Assembly (NCBI GenBank): GCA_900318335.1
Contig: ONKF01000001.1
Span: forward strand, 62,001 to 126,000
DNA from: an uncultured Prevotellaceae bacterium
GTDB lineage: Bacteria; Bacteroidota; Bacteroidia; Bacteroidales; Muribaculaceae
DNA: 64,000 nt
Direction: 5' to 3'
Shown: positions 18,036 through 26,474 of the stretch, in pieces
Layout: every line of letters starts with the position of its first letter
How positions within the stretch are numbered: position 1 is the stretch's first letter
The notes under the pieces: model-generated
The model's database searches: none
What the model saw: only the letters and a program-made list of their open reading frames with translations
What the model was told of the DNA's origin: nothing
Made by a program: the position numbers and the translations under genes

Positions 18036-18125
18036 TACGCTCTCAACATATCAGTTAAATAAACAATTACTTCATATTTGCCAGCCTTAGCACCTCAAGA
18101 ACAGACCAATGCCTAAGCGCAAATC

Positions 18126-19028
18126 CTAATATGCCGGATTCACAGCAGACATCAAGCCCTCGACCGAGAGCGCCTTGGTGACAATCGTACGGTTCTCGTC
18201 AAGCACATAGCAGCACGGGAAAGCACGCAGGTCCAAGTTGCGGGCCAGGTCCTCACCACAACCCACAATCCAGCGCTCGGCATAACCAGAGGCAGCAGAA
18301 GCCCAGTCAGCACTGTACTTGTTCATGCACAAGCACACAAACGTCGCTTCGCCCGACTCAAGCAAAGCGTTGAGGGCCACATCGGTGCTTAAGCGCAGGC
18401 GCCCGATAGTGCTGTCGGTACTATCATCGACAAAAAGCAGGATGTAGGTCTTGGCAGCAGGCAATTCGCTCAAGCGATGCTTCAAGCCATCAGTGCCAAC
18501 ATACTCAAAATCAAGCACAGCACCCACTTGGACGGAGTTGATGCGGGCCAGTTGCTCAGCATAGTGGTCACGCACATTGCGCGGCAACTGCTTGGAAGCC
18601 GCAAGCGTCTTAGCAAACGCCACATAGACCTCGTCGCTCCAGTACTCGGCCTCGGTGCCATAGAGCGCACGTTCGGCGACCTCTCCCAGTTTCTGCAGGT
18701 TAGCGGTATTGGATTGGGCCTTATTGACCAGGTCACGCACCACACCCATCACGATGTTGCGGTGGGAATAGCGGAAGAAATCCACAAAGTCGCGGAAAGT
18801 TCTCTCGAAGGCCTGATCGTCGGTAATCGGCTTGCTGATGTCAAAATTGTCCCAGAAGTGGGTGATAATGTAGTTACAGCGGCCCTCAAGCGTGGAACAC
18901 GTGTCAGGGGCCATAGGATAGGCAAACAGGGTGCCCGGCTGCTGCTCGGCCAACTGGTCTTGGGCTGCCAGTACACCGCTTGTCATTGCCAATGCAGTGA
19001 ATAATAATAAGATACGTCTCATTCTCAT
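18126..19028 (-). CDS. Exported DUF5106-type protein with thioredoxin-like C-terminal half
   Basis: The 300-residue protein has a signal peptide ending near VLAAQ. Residues about 35-165 match the DUF5106 pattern (ITHFWDNFDISKP, FVDFFRYSH, AERALYG, YWSDEVYVAFAK). The C-terminal half has a thioredoxin-like fold pattern (YILLFVDDSTDS, WIVGCGEDLARNLDLRAFP, CYVLDENRTIV). The usual CxxC active site is absent; a CC pair occurs after AFP. It is probably a periplasmic protein of unknown role. The adjacent upstream region (19029-19842) is non-coding and no consensus promoter lies close to the start. Confidence 0.78.
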   Translation of the reverse strand: MRMRRILLLFTALAMTSGVLAAQDQLAEQQPGTLFAYPMAPDTCSTLEGRCNYIITHFWDNFDISKPITDDQAFERTFRDFVDFFRYSHRNIVMGVVRDLVNKAQSNTANLQKLGEVAERALYGTEAEYWSDEVYVAFAKTLAASKQLPRNVRDHYAEQLARINSVQVGAVLDFEYVGTDGLKHRLSELPAAKTYILLFVDDSTDSTIGRLRLSTDVALNALLESGEATFVCLCMNKYSADWASAASGYAERWIVGCGEDLARNLDLRAFPCCYVLDENRTIVTKALSVEGLMSAVNPAY

Positions 19029-19570
19029 TGTTAATCGGCCTTGATGGCCTAATATTTAAGGTGCTAAATTACTATAAAACACTTAAACGAGGCCATTCTC
19101 TCCCCCAAAAATCACGACACGACAACATTTTTTCACAATAACCCGTATATGGGAAACGATCCATAGACTCAACCTCACGCTTAGTCGTCAAGCCGCTAAG
19201 TCATTTTTTAATATTCTCCAATAATTATCTTGTTCGCAGCAATTTACGACAGGAATGAATTAGGGTCTCGAAATGGCCACACCATCATCAACCATCGTAT
19301 TGAATTGATAATAAAAAACTTAACGACTTTGCGGCTTTGCGTGATATTTTGACTCACCACTATTCGGTGAACAGTAACGAGAATGAATTAGGCTGGCACA
19401 TCCCATCGTGAGGGATATGTCCAGCCATCTATCATAAAGCCATGGGGCAAATTAGGTTCAAGATTCAAGTAATTATGAGGCAGGGGCTATTCGCTTTTCC
19501 TGACGCAAAAGTAATGCCGTCTTGAGCACCAAAACTATAAAAAACGACAAAATCGATTAGGATTATTTGT

Positions 19571-19605
19571 GTTTTTTTGACCGCCAGTTTATGTTTTTTT
19601 GACCG
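19571..19605. repeat. Two direct repeats GTTTTTTTGACCG, 22-base period
   Basis: Identical 13-mers begin at 19571 and 19593, two helical turns apart, about 240-270 bases before the dockerin gene start. The arrangement fits a tandem protein-binding site, but no regulator is known. Confidence 0.55.
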
Positions 19606-19737
19606 AAGCAAACCTCAACGCTATGATTCACAGCAAATTAAAGACCAAAGAGGCCGCCATTTTGACAAAATATTCAATATTTTTCCTATTTTGTATACTT
19701 TTTGCTCGGAAAATAGCCGTCATTAAAAATATATGTT

Positions 19738-19745
19738 GTATATTT
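19738..19745 (+). promoter_or_regulatory. -7 box (TATATTTG) of the dockerin-repeat gene
   Basis: TATATTTG followed by C matches TAnnTTTG and would start a transcript near 19752, giving an AT-rich leader of about 90 bases. A -33 TTG at the right distance is not seen. Confidence 0.55.
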
Positions 19746-19842
19746 GCGCCATATTCTTGACTCATGCAAGAAATAACAAGTCAGATTAACACTTTTATTA
19801 TTTTTATTTTTTAATCATTTAATCATTAACATTAAACTACCA

Positions 19843-21216
19843 ATGACAAGAATCAACAGAATTTTAATTCTTGCCGTGATGGCATGTTCGTGCCTCAGCA
19901 TTATGGCACAAGGAATCACATTACGTGGCATTTATCAAACCCATCGCACCGACGCCAACGACGTCACAAGCGAGTACGTGGGCTGGAACTACAACTTGAT
20001 GAAAGCCATCTTTATTGTTCCCCAGGGATTGTACAAAATGGAATGGGACGGCACCAACGTGTCTATGCCCGTGAAAGACCCCGCCGTCAACAAAGCCGAC
20101 TTCTACAGCAACGGCAAATTCACCGACGATGCCAAGGCACTGTGGGCAGCCAATTTCAACATGATGCAAGCCAACTCAGGCGCCATTATCCATAATGGTA
20201 TCCTAACCACCATCATGTCGCGTACCGACATGCAGAACCCCGACGGCACCTGGGTCACCAACGACACCAACCGCTTTGCCGTGCGCAAGTGGGACATCAA
20301 GACCGGCGACCTGCTGAGCGCTGGCGACGTATATTATCCCGCTTGGCAATGCCTGGAATCGGCGGGTATGGCTGTTAACCCCAGGGATGGCAAGGTCTAT
20401 GGCCTGTTCCATATCACCAACAAGTACCTGCCCGATTCAATCCTCAACGATCCCGACTTCTTCGCTGACGAGAATACCGACTCGACCGACAGTGGTTATG
20501 CCATCTGCACCATCGACCTCGACAAGATGGAAATCAGCCAGATCACCCCGGGTCTGTACTACGAGAACTACGTTACCTTCGCCATCAACAGCGAGGGTCG
20601 CGCATTCGCCCTGACCAGCGGCGGCACCGCAGCCCTTCCCGCCGAGGACGGCAAGGTCTATGACATCAACGGCGACCTCACTGGCGCACACGTCTTCGAG
20701 TTCGACCTCCAGACCGGCCTCAGAATCTCCGACAACCGCGCCAGCACTGGTTACATGACCCAGGTGAAGCGCCAGTCGGCCTGCTTCAGCAAGAATGATC
20801 CCACCAAGATGTACTGGATGGGCTACTTCAACAGTGGCATGGGCTTTGACGATTACGGCAACTGGATGCCCCTGTCCGACCGTAACTGGATACAGAATGG
20901 CAAGTATGACACCGCTCTCTACGAGGTCGACATCACCACTGGCGAGGCCCGTCGCCTGGGCATCCTTGAGGACCGTTACCTCTTCTCACTGATGTGGGTT
21001 GACGGCGAAGAAGAGCCTGCACCTGTTGCCATCCGTGGTGACGTTGACAACAATGGCAAGGTTTCCATCACCGACGCCACCAAACTCATCGACGCCCTGC
21101 TCAATGGCAATGTATCCAGCCTCAACATCAACAGCGCTGACTGCAACCTTGACACCAACATCACGATCAGCGACATCACAATCCTCATCGACTATCTGCT
21201 GGGCGGCAATTGGTAA
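19843..21216 (+). CDS. Secreted protein with C-terminal dockerin type I-like repeats
   Basis: The 457-residue protein has a signal peptide ending at MAQ. Residues about 25-385 are a single repeat-rich region, probably a beta-propeller-like fold (AVRKWDIKTGDLL, YAICTIDLDKMEISQI, HVFEFDLQTGLRI, ALYEVDITTGEARRLG). The C-terminus has two EF-hand-like dockerin repeats: GDVDNNGKVSITDATKLID and CNLDTNITISDITILIDYLL. In clostridia, dockerins bind cohesins in cellulosomes; in gut Bacteroidales they occur on secreted proteins with no known cohesin partner. The second loop has NLDTNITISD, so one calcium ligand set is less canonical. A strong terminator follows at 21246. Confidence 0.8.
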   Translation: MTRINRILILAVMACSCLSIMAQGITLRGIYQTHRTDANDVTSEYVGWNYNLMKAIFIVPQGLYKMEWDGTNVSMPVKDPAVNKADFYSNGKFTDDAKALWAANFNMMQANSGAIIHNGILTTIMSRTDMQNPDGTWVTNDTNRFAVRKWDIKTGDLLSAGDVYYPAWQCLESAGMAVNPRDGKVYGLFHITNKYLPDSILNDPDFFADENTDSTDSGYAICTIDLDKMEISQITPGLYYENYVTFAINSEGRAFALTSGGTAALPAEDGKVYDINGDLTGAHVFEFDLQTGLRISDNRASTGYMTQVKRQSACFSKNDPTKMYWMGYFNSGMGFDDYGNWMPLSDRNWIQNGKYDTALYEVDITTGEARRLGILEDRYLFSLMWVDGEEEPAPVAIRGDVDNNGKVSITDATKLIDALLNGNVSSLNINSADCNLDTNITISDITILIDYLLGGNW

Positions 21217-21245
21217 TCAATCCACCGAGATAGGTAAAAACAAAA

Positions 21246-21284
21246 AGAGAGCCGGCTTTGGTTTAAGCCGACTCTCTTTTCTTT
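21246..21284 (+). terminator. Rho-independent terminator of the dockerin gene
   Basis: AGAGCCGGCTT (21248-21258) pairs with AAGCCGACTCT (21265-21275) with one mismatch and a short loop, then TTTTCTTT follows. It lies about 30 bases after the stop codon. The stem shares the word AGAGAGCCG with the terminator at 22499-22535. Confidence 0.88.
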
Positions 21285-21439
21285 ATCAATTTAACAACTC
21301 CCCTGCAGGAGTCACCGTATATCACTCAAAGACAACTGACAACAAGCCTTTACCACGAGCCGCATCAATCCTAATAGTCCTTTTCCTAAAGAGAATTAAC
21401 ATCGTTAGAACTATTCAGAAAAGTATTCATGACTATCTT

Positions 21440-22468
21440 TTATGATGGTTTAAGGAATTCTTTCTGGGCCGTGAATCTTGGGAAGTGGTCGCGCATGAAC
21501 GGCACAATCAGGAGTTCGAGTGCAACAATCAGGATGAACATGCAAGTGCGCCACAGCCATTCACTCACGCCGGCAAAGGCCCTTGATTGAATCAGGCTGA
21601 TATAGACAATAAGGAACATGTGGGTTCCCAACACGATCAACGAGTAACGCCCGAGGAAAGTGACAACAGGCACACGACGAGGTAAACACTTGCAGAACCA
21701 GAACAGTGACAGTATCGATGCAAAGGGGATGACGTAGCGGTGATACAGGAACATGCCTATTGAATCGATATGCGTATAATCACGAGCCAACAGCACCACC
21801 ACGGCAGCGACGACGAACAGTTGCAGCACCCCTATCCATGGGACCACACGTGCCTGGAGCCATCCCATACGTTTCACGTAATAACCCAGCACGAAATAGG
21901 GCAAGGCGACCATCGACGTCCCGATGCGCAGAGGCAATATAATCTGGTTGGATTCAAGGACATATCCCGCAATCGCAAGCAACAGGACCATAATGCACAC
22001 GGCCCAGATATTGAGACGGCTCTTCAAGATATAAAAGATGAGATTCACCCACAACAGGCTCAACAGGAACCACAATGGCGAAGCAGACCGGACGCGCCAT
22101 TCAGTGCGATAGAACACATCCAGCAACGCTCCCCATTCCATATCCGGCCCGTGCCCATCTATCCATCCCGTGATGCACGAGATGAGCATGCTCCCGACGA
22201 AGCACAATCCATAGAAAAACAGTAACGGGATGAAAATGTTGTTGATCTTGCGACGCGCAAACTCATTCATCCCGCTATAAGTCTTGAAAAAAACGCCTGA
22301 CAGGAAATAATACGTAGGCAAGCGGTAGGCGCGCAGGGCGTCATTGATGTGACGTGCCAGTTCATTATCCGAATCTACCAGCAAACCGCAGTGCATAAAC
22401 ACCACCATCAAGATGCAGATGCCCTTCAGCGTGTCAACATATGTAATCCTCTCTCTAACCCTTATCAC
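21440..22468 (-). CDS. Acyltransferase family 3 membrane protein
   Basis: This protein of about 342 residues has ten or so hydrophobic segments and the acyltransferase-3 (OafA/WecH-type) start: ITYVDTLKGICILMVVFMH with the conserved His, then RLPTYYFLSGVFF and RRKINNIFIPLLFFY. Such proteins transfer acetyl or other acyl groups to surface polysaccharides at the inner membrane. No in-frame ATG precedes this region. The frame opens with TTG at 22480; I prefer the GTG at 22468. It is separated from the next gene by a terminator (22499-22535), so it may have a separate promoter or be reached by readthrough. Confidence 0.82.
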   Translation of the reverse strand: MIRVRERITYVDTLKGICILMVVFMHCGLLVDSDNELARHINDALRAYRLPTYYFLSGVFFKTYSGMNEFARRKINNIFIPLLFFYGLCFVGSMLISCITGWIDGHGPDMEWGALLDVFYRTEWRVRSASPLWFLLSLLWVNLIFYILKSRLNIWAVCIMVLLLAIAGYVLESNQIILPLRIGTSMVALPYFVLGYYVKRMGWLQARVVPWIGVLQLFVVAAVVVLLARDYTHIDSIGMFLYHRYVIPFASILSLFWFCKCLPRRVPVVTFLGRYSLIVLGTHMFLIVYISLIQSRAFAGVSEWLWRTCMFILIVALELLIVPFMRDHFPRFTAQKEFLKPS

Positions 22469-22498
22469 AAACCCCAACAAACATGCACAAAAAACTTA

Positions 22499-22535
22499 GA
22501 CAAAACAGAGAGCCGAATCTATTATCGGCTCTCTT
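22499..22535 (-). terminator. Rho-independent terminator between GT32 and acyltransferase genes
   Basis: On the minus strand a perfect 10-bp stem (22507-22516/22525-22534) with an 8-base loop is followed by GTTTTGTC. It lies just after the stop of the GT32-like gene. The T tract is short, so readthrough to the acyltransferase gene is possible. Confidence 0.7.
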
Positions 22536-22539
22536 ATAG

Positions 22540-23322
22540 TCATGACTTCTGATTTTTTTTAGATTTCCAATCGCTATATTTCTTCCTAAGTTTAAACAAG
22601 GTTAGGCCAAACACCCGGTGAGACATACGAGACAGCCATAATTTGCGTGGATTTTGTTGCAACCAAGTCCGAGCATACCAATGAATCGACCGGGTTCTCT
22701 CGGTTTTCTTCAATCGACCAGTGATATCGTCAAAGGGGTTAAAATAATCTTCAGGATAGATCCATATGCCAGCAACATGCTGCATTTCAGGGGATTTCTG
22801 CAAGCCTTCCTCAACCAGCAGCCTCGTAGTATGAGCCACTACCGTACCCTCAATGATGCTACCATTCTCCCGCAGGAAATGCAATTCCCCATAGAAATCC
22901 AACACCTTTTTATAGAAATCCATACCAGCTGTAGCTCCGATTCCCAGACCAGGATTCACCATAGGAGTTCCAACAAGATCTTCAGGTATCACTTTGCACA
23001 TCACCTCCATACCCATAAATGCACCCTTCTCAACGATATCGTCTATAGGCCTGATGACTTCAACATCAGTATCAAAATAGACACCTCCATAGTGATACAG
23101 AATCCAAAATCGAGCATAATCGCTCACAAACGCGTATTTCCCAACGCTATAGGCTTCGGCAGTATAAGGAATAATATTGACATCAAAGTTATCCTCATTC
23201 CACTCCCTAATCTCATAGTCGGGCATATACTTGCGCCAACTCTCAATACACTTCACGGCACTTTCAGGCAACGGATTCCGCCCAAACCAGCAATAATGAA
23301 TTATTTTCGGAATTATATTCAT
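22540..23322 (-). CDS. GT32-like (DXD sugar-binding) glycosyltransferase
   Basis: The protein has 260 residues starting MNIIPKIIHYCWFG, a typical GT32/capsular glycosyltransferase start. It has YAFVSDYARFWILYHYGGVYFDTDVEV with the DxD motif, and HWYARTW near the end. GT32-type enzymes add a hexose or other sugar from a nucleotide donor during surface-glycan assembly. The ATG at 23322 follows the stop of the WbsX gene by 29 bases; the alternative GTG at 23370 would overlap that gene and is less likely. It is the last gene before a terminator. Confidence 0.85.
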   Translation of the reverse strand: MNIIPKIIHYCWFGRNPLPESAVKCIESWRKYMPDYEIREWNEDNFDVNIIPYTAEAYSVGKYAFVSDYARFWILYHYGGVYFDTDVEVIRPIDDIVEKGAFMGMEVMCKVIPEDLVGTPMVNPGLGIGATAGMDFYKKVLDFYGELHFLRENGSIIEGTVVAHTTRLLVEEGLQKSPEMQHVAGIWIYPEDYFNPFDDITGRLKKTERTRSIHWYARTWLQQNPRKLWLSRMSHRVFGLTLFKLRKKYSDWKSKKNQKS

Positions 23323-23351
23323 CTTTTCATGTAATTTGCAAGAAATTAGCC

Positions 23352-24452
23352 CTAACACTGTGACAGGCACTCCTTAATCACATCGAGGTATTGGGTGCCA
23401 AATTCAGCATCGGGTTCAATATAGTTGCCCTCACCCCACTCATTCCAAGAGCGCAAGAACAGGATGCGGTGTTCCTCTTGTTTGTCACGGATATAGTCGA
23501 GTGCCTGCTCCAGATGCGCCCTAAACAAGGATGGTGTTGAACCGAAATAAATTATCGCCCTGTTGGCACCCCGAGGTGTACGGTCATAATTGGGAACAAT
23601 CATCGGGTACACGTTCTCCAAGCGGTCCACATCGGTGAAACAATGCTTGATGATTTCACTGTAATCATATTTCTTGAGCAGCAAGCGAGAATCACAGAAC
23701 CGATGCAACTTGGTGAACAGATAAGTTTTAAGCCATGAGGTCTTTATCTCGGCAGAATAAAAATTCTCCCAACACATGGCATCAAATCCCAAGTCAAGGG
23801 TACGTCTGTATTTTTTCAAGGGACCGCCCTGCAAGCCCACAAAGTGTACTCCTTTGAGGCCGTTTTCTATCGCCAAACGGTTCCATAAGTCCATGAAATG
23901 AGCTGCATCGGGCAGTTTCACAGGAGCCCAGATGAGGAAAAGCGGCTTGCCATCGACCGTAATGTAGCGGCTGTCCTTGAATGCGGGCAACACGTGATTG
24001 AAGTGGGCAATAATATCCTCGTCACCAGGATAGGTCTGCTCTATCACCACAAGACCTCCCGGTTTCTTATACTTTGACCAGTCTTTGAGCCTCCACGTAT
24101 GGTTTGCCCATCCCAGACAGAAGGGGAAATCAGGCTTGCCTAATTGCAATACCTCGTTGAAGGGGCGCTCGAGCAGCTGCTTGCCGTTGCCGAACCAATA
24201 ATGCCAATAGCAGAATCCCTCTATCCCGGCATTGCGGGCCAATTCGGCCTGCCGCTCACGCACATCCGGATCAAGGAGATTATAGTATCCTAGCTCCCCA
24301 GGGACTTTAGGTTGGACATGGCCATTAAAGAGCGGCTTGGCGTTCTTTACGCTCGTCCACTCGGTAAAGCCCTTGCCCCACCACTCATCATTCTCGGGAA
24401 TCTCGTGATACTGGGGAAGATAGAAAGCGATTATCCTTGCTTTTTTACTCAT
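23352..24452 (-). CDS. WbsX-like protein (GH99-like domain) of glycan biosynthesis
   Basis: The 366-residue protein matches the WbsX/glycosyltransferase WbsX group: ARIIAFYLPQYHEIPENDEWWGKGFTEW at the N-terminus, GIEGFCYWHYWF, FPFCLGWANHTW, KPLFLIW and a C-terminal SWNEWGEGNYIEPD motif. The fold is a GH99-like TIM barrel; it is found in O-antigen and capsule clusters, where its exact reaction is still not well defined. The start overlaps the upstream GT4 gene by 8 bases, a sign of tight translational coupling. Confidence 0.88.
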   Translation of the reverse strand: MSKKARIIAFYLPQYHEIPENDEWWGKGFTEWTSVKNAKPLFNGHVQPKVPGELGYYNLLDPDVRERQAELARNAGIEGFCYWHYWFGNGKQLLERPFNEVLQLGKPDFPFCLGWANHTWRLKDWSKYKKPGGLVVIEQTYPGDEDIIAHFNHVLPAFKDSRYITVDGKPLFLIWAPVKLPDAAHFMDLWNRLAIENGLKGVHFVGLQGGPLKKYRRTLDLGFDAMCWENFYSAEIKTSWLKTYLFTKLHRFCDSRLLLKKYDYSEIIKHCFTDVDRLENVYPMIVPNYDRTPRGANRAIIYFGSTPSLFRAHLEQALDYIRDKQEEHRILFLRSWNEWGEGNYIEPDAEFGTQYLDVIKECLSQC

Positions 24453-25566
24453 CAGTTAATATCTTTTGGTATAGCCCATATATCTTGTCGACGTTACACT
24501 CTATCGAGTAGAGCCGCCGAGCTTGCTGCTGGGCTGTATATGCCTTCTCCTCATATGCTGACTGCGGCATTGAGGCCACCTCAAGCATGGAGTGTAATAA
24601 CTCTTGATTATCGTTGAACAACAGGCCTCCTGTCGCTTCCAGGATTTCTCTTGTACCTCCGCTGTTGCGCCCGATTACCATGCATCCCGCGCAACACGCC
24701 TCGGCGGTCATTCTGCCAAACCCCTCGCAACGTGATGCGGCAATCAGTGCTGTGGCCCTCTGCATATAGGGCCTCACCTCTATAGTATACCCTACCCAGT
24801 CTATCGCATCCGAGCAACCCAAATCCTGGGCCATGGCCTTCAGACTGTCGATATATTGTTGTTCGCCATCACCCAAGATCACCAATCTGAACGACGGGTA
24901 TTGCTTATTGAATGACGCGAACGCCTGCAGCAAGTATTCAAATCCCTTCTCTGGGCTGATACGGGTTGCTGACAAGAAGAACGGCTCACGAGGCACTTCT
25001 CTACCCTCCCCGTCCCGATGGCACACCCCATTGTAGATGGTCTGAGCCTTGCTATAATCGGACAAATTATAATAATCCCTGATGTCGTCGGTGACGGTGA
25101 TGACATGGGATTGTTTCAGATGCTTAATCAGGTCTGATTTTGACGGGAAGAATTTCCACCCGAAGTCCTTGTCCTGATATTCCCTGAGGTGCCACACATG
25201 AGGGATTGCGAGTTTCTTTGCCACCCGATAGCCCTCCCTAATCACGCCTGTGTTGGTGTGTATGATATCAGGTTGGACCGTTTCGGCTACCCTCTGAATG
25301 TCACAGAGGCTGTTATGCTTTCTTTTCAGGAGGTTAAGCACTCGCCCGATATACAACCGCCCTCGCTGGGGATAGACACTCTGGGCAATCCTGACAGGAT
25401 AATAACCGATACCCAGCTTGCTTAATCGTTGAGACAACTCCTCATGCAACTCTGGGCCTGCAGCAGCCACCTCCACGCCTTTACCTATGAGTCCTTCGGC
25501 CAAATTCAGGAAAGAGAGGGTTGAGCCATGCATCTGCGAGGTGTGTAACACGAACAGGACTTTCAT
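24445..25566 (-). CDS. GT4-type glycosyltransferase (GT-B fold)
   Basis: The protein has 373 residues: MKVLFVLHTSQMHGSTLSFLNLAEGL at the N-terminus and the GT4 C-terminal nucleotide-binding half (SATRISPEKGFEYLLQAF, LVILGDGEQQY, ASRCEGFGRMTAEACCAGCMVIG). The E-x7-E pattern is present as EGFGRMTAE. It would transfer a sugar with retention from a nucleotide donor to the growing lipid-linked glycan. The ATG at 25566 overlaps the stop of the upstream gene as ATGA, which fixes the start. Confidence 0.88.
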   Translation of the reverse strand: MKVLFVLHTSQMHGSTLSFLNLAEGLIGKGVEVAAAGPELHEELSQRLSKLGIGYYPVRIAQSVYPQRGRLYIGRVLNLLKRKHNSLCDIQRVAETVQPDIIHTNTGVIREGYRVAKKLAIPHVWHLREYQDKDFGWKFFPSKSDLIKHLKQSHVITVTDDIRDYYNLSDYSKAQTIYNGVCHRDGEGREVPREPFFLSATRISPEKGFEYLLQAFASFNKQYPSFRLVILGDGEQQYIDSLKAMAQDLGCSDAIDWVGYTIEVRPYMQRATALIAASRCEGFGRMTAEACCAGCMVIGRNSGGTREILEATGGLLFNDNQELLHSMLEVASMPQSAYEEKAYTAQQQARRLYSIECNVDKIYGLYQKILTDE

Positions 25567-26474
25567 TTGAACGGGCAACGCTTCTTGGGTAGCTTGACTT
25601 TGTCTCCTAACAGCCTCAGGTACTCTTGAGTGTAGTTCTGCATGCGGCCCTTATTGCTCGTGAATGTCATTTCCCCGAAATACAGTTTACCGCCCACTTC
25701 ATAGAAATCCACCCTCACCTGAGGAAAACCCGCCGACAATGCGGCAGCCGCGCTAATCATCTCATCGAGGCACTGAGGACGCGGCAGGATACCGTCACCA
25801 TCGCGATAGCCGTCATGGAATGCCGAATACTCAGGATGGCAAACCCAGTCAAGGTCATACACGTTGCCATATACACTCTCACGGGTCCTGTTATAGTAGG
25901 TCCAGACATGCTCTACTTGGCCATCAAATGCCCACAGCTTATAATCGACCAGAGAGGCCGAGGAGCCATATTGGAAATCTCCTTGCAAATACTCCTCGGC
26001 AATGATACGGGGAGGAATCTTGTTGTAATGAGGCTCGCAATTCAGGTAGCCGAACTTCTGTCTGAGCCTATCGTTCAACGTGGCATTGATGTGACCTTTG
26101 TCATATCCCCGCGCCTTATCGACAAATATTGTAGACCCGCTGTCATGGGTGCACTTGAGCACAAACCGTCCAGGCAAGCTGTTATAATCGATGTCATCCG
26201 CATTCTCCCAGACGCCATATAGCCGAGTCAATAGATGCCCATAGCCACGTTCCTCGACAAACTCACGCACCTTGACTTTATCAGTCAGTCGCGTCCATTC
26301 GCTGGTATCTGAATAGCAGATCAGCCACTGAATTTTCTCGTTAAGGTCTTTAGGGTTGTCCCAATCGACCGGATGCCCGAAGATGGCTGGCCACTCGTGG
26401 TCGATGATCAATTTGGGATAATGGTCAATCAGCAACTTGCGGATTTGCCACTTGAGTCGGTTCTTGATACTCAT
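25563..26474 (-). CDS. TupA-like ATP-grasp protein
   Basis: The 303-residue protein resembles the TupA-like ATP-grasp family of polysaccharide clusters: LNEKIQWLICYSDTSEWTRLTDKVKVREFV near the N-terminus, RFVLKCTHDSGS, the IIAEEYL strand, VDYKLWAFDGQV, and a C-terminal RVDFYEVGGKLYFGEMTFTSNKG segment with the usual acidic metal ligands. TupA-type proteins are thought to ligate an amino-acid or related group to a glycan; the substrate here is unknown. The start ATG at 26474 overlaps the flippase stop as ATGA. Confidence 0.85.
   Translation of the reverse strand: MSIKNRLKWQIRKLLIDHYPKLIIDHEWPAIFGHPVDWDNPKDLNEKIQWLICYSDTSEWTRLTDKVKVREFVEERGYGHLLTRLYGVWENADDIDYNSLPGRFVLKCTHDSGSTIFVDKARGYDKGHINATLNDRLRQKFGYLNCEPHYNKIPPRIIAEEYLQGDFQYGSSASLVDYKLWAFDGQVEHVWTYYNRTRESVYGNVYDLDWVCHPEYSAFHDGYRDGDGILPRPQCLDEMISAAAALSAGFPQVRVDFYEVGGKLYFGEMTFTSNKGRMQNYTQEYLRLLGDKVKLPKKRCPFK

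Larger units (their letters stand above)
19029..19842. other. 814-base non-coding region with hairpin and direct repeats
   Basis: No coding frame is supported on either strand. It holds a strong hairpin (19391-19426: GGCTGG/CCAGCC with an inner ACATCCC/GGGAT-type stem), a minus-strand -7-like box (19506-19513) with a poor 16-base spacing to TTTG, two copies of GTTTTTTTGACCG (19571-19583 and 19593-19605), and the -7 box of the dockerin gene. GAATGAATTAG occurs twice, near 19254 and 19381. Confidence 0.6.

Noticed and set aside
16428-18062. Open frame of about 544 codons on the plus strand opposite mnmA and DoxX
   Set aside because: It runs antisense across two conserved genes and their gap, has no recognisable domain, and arises from codon bias in the opposite strand.
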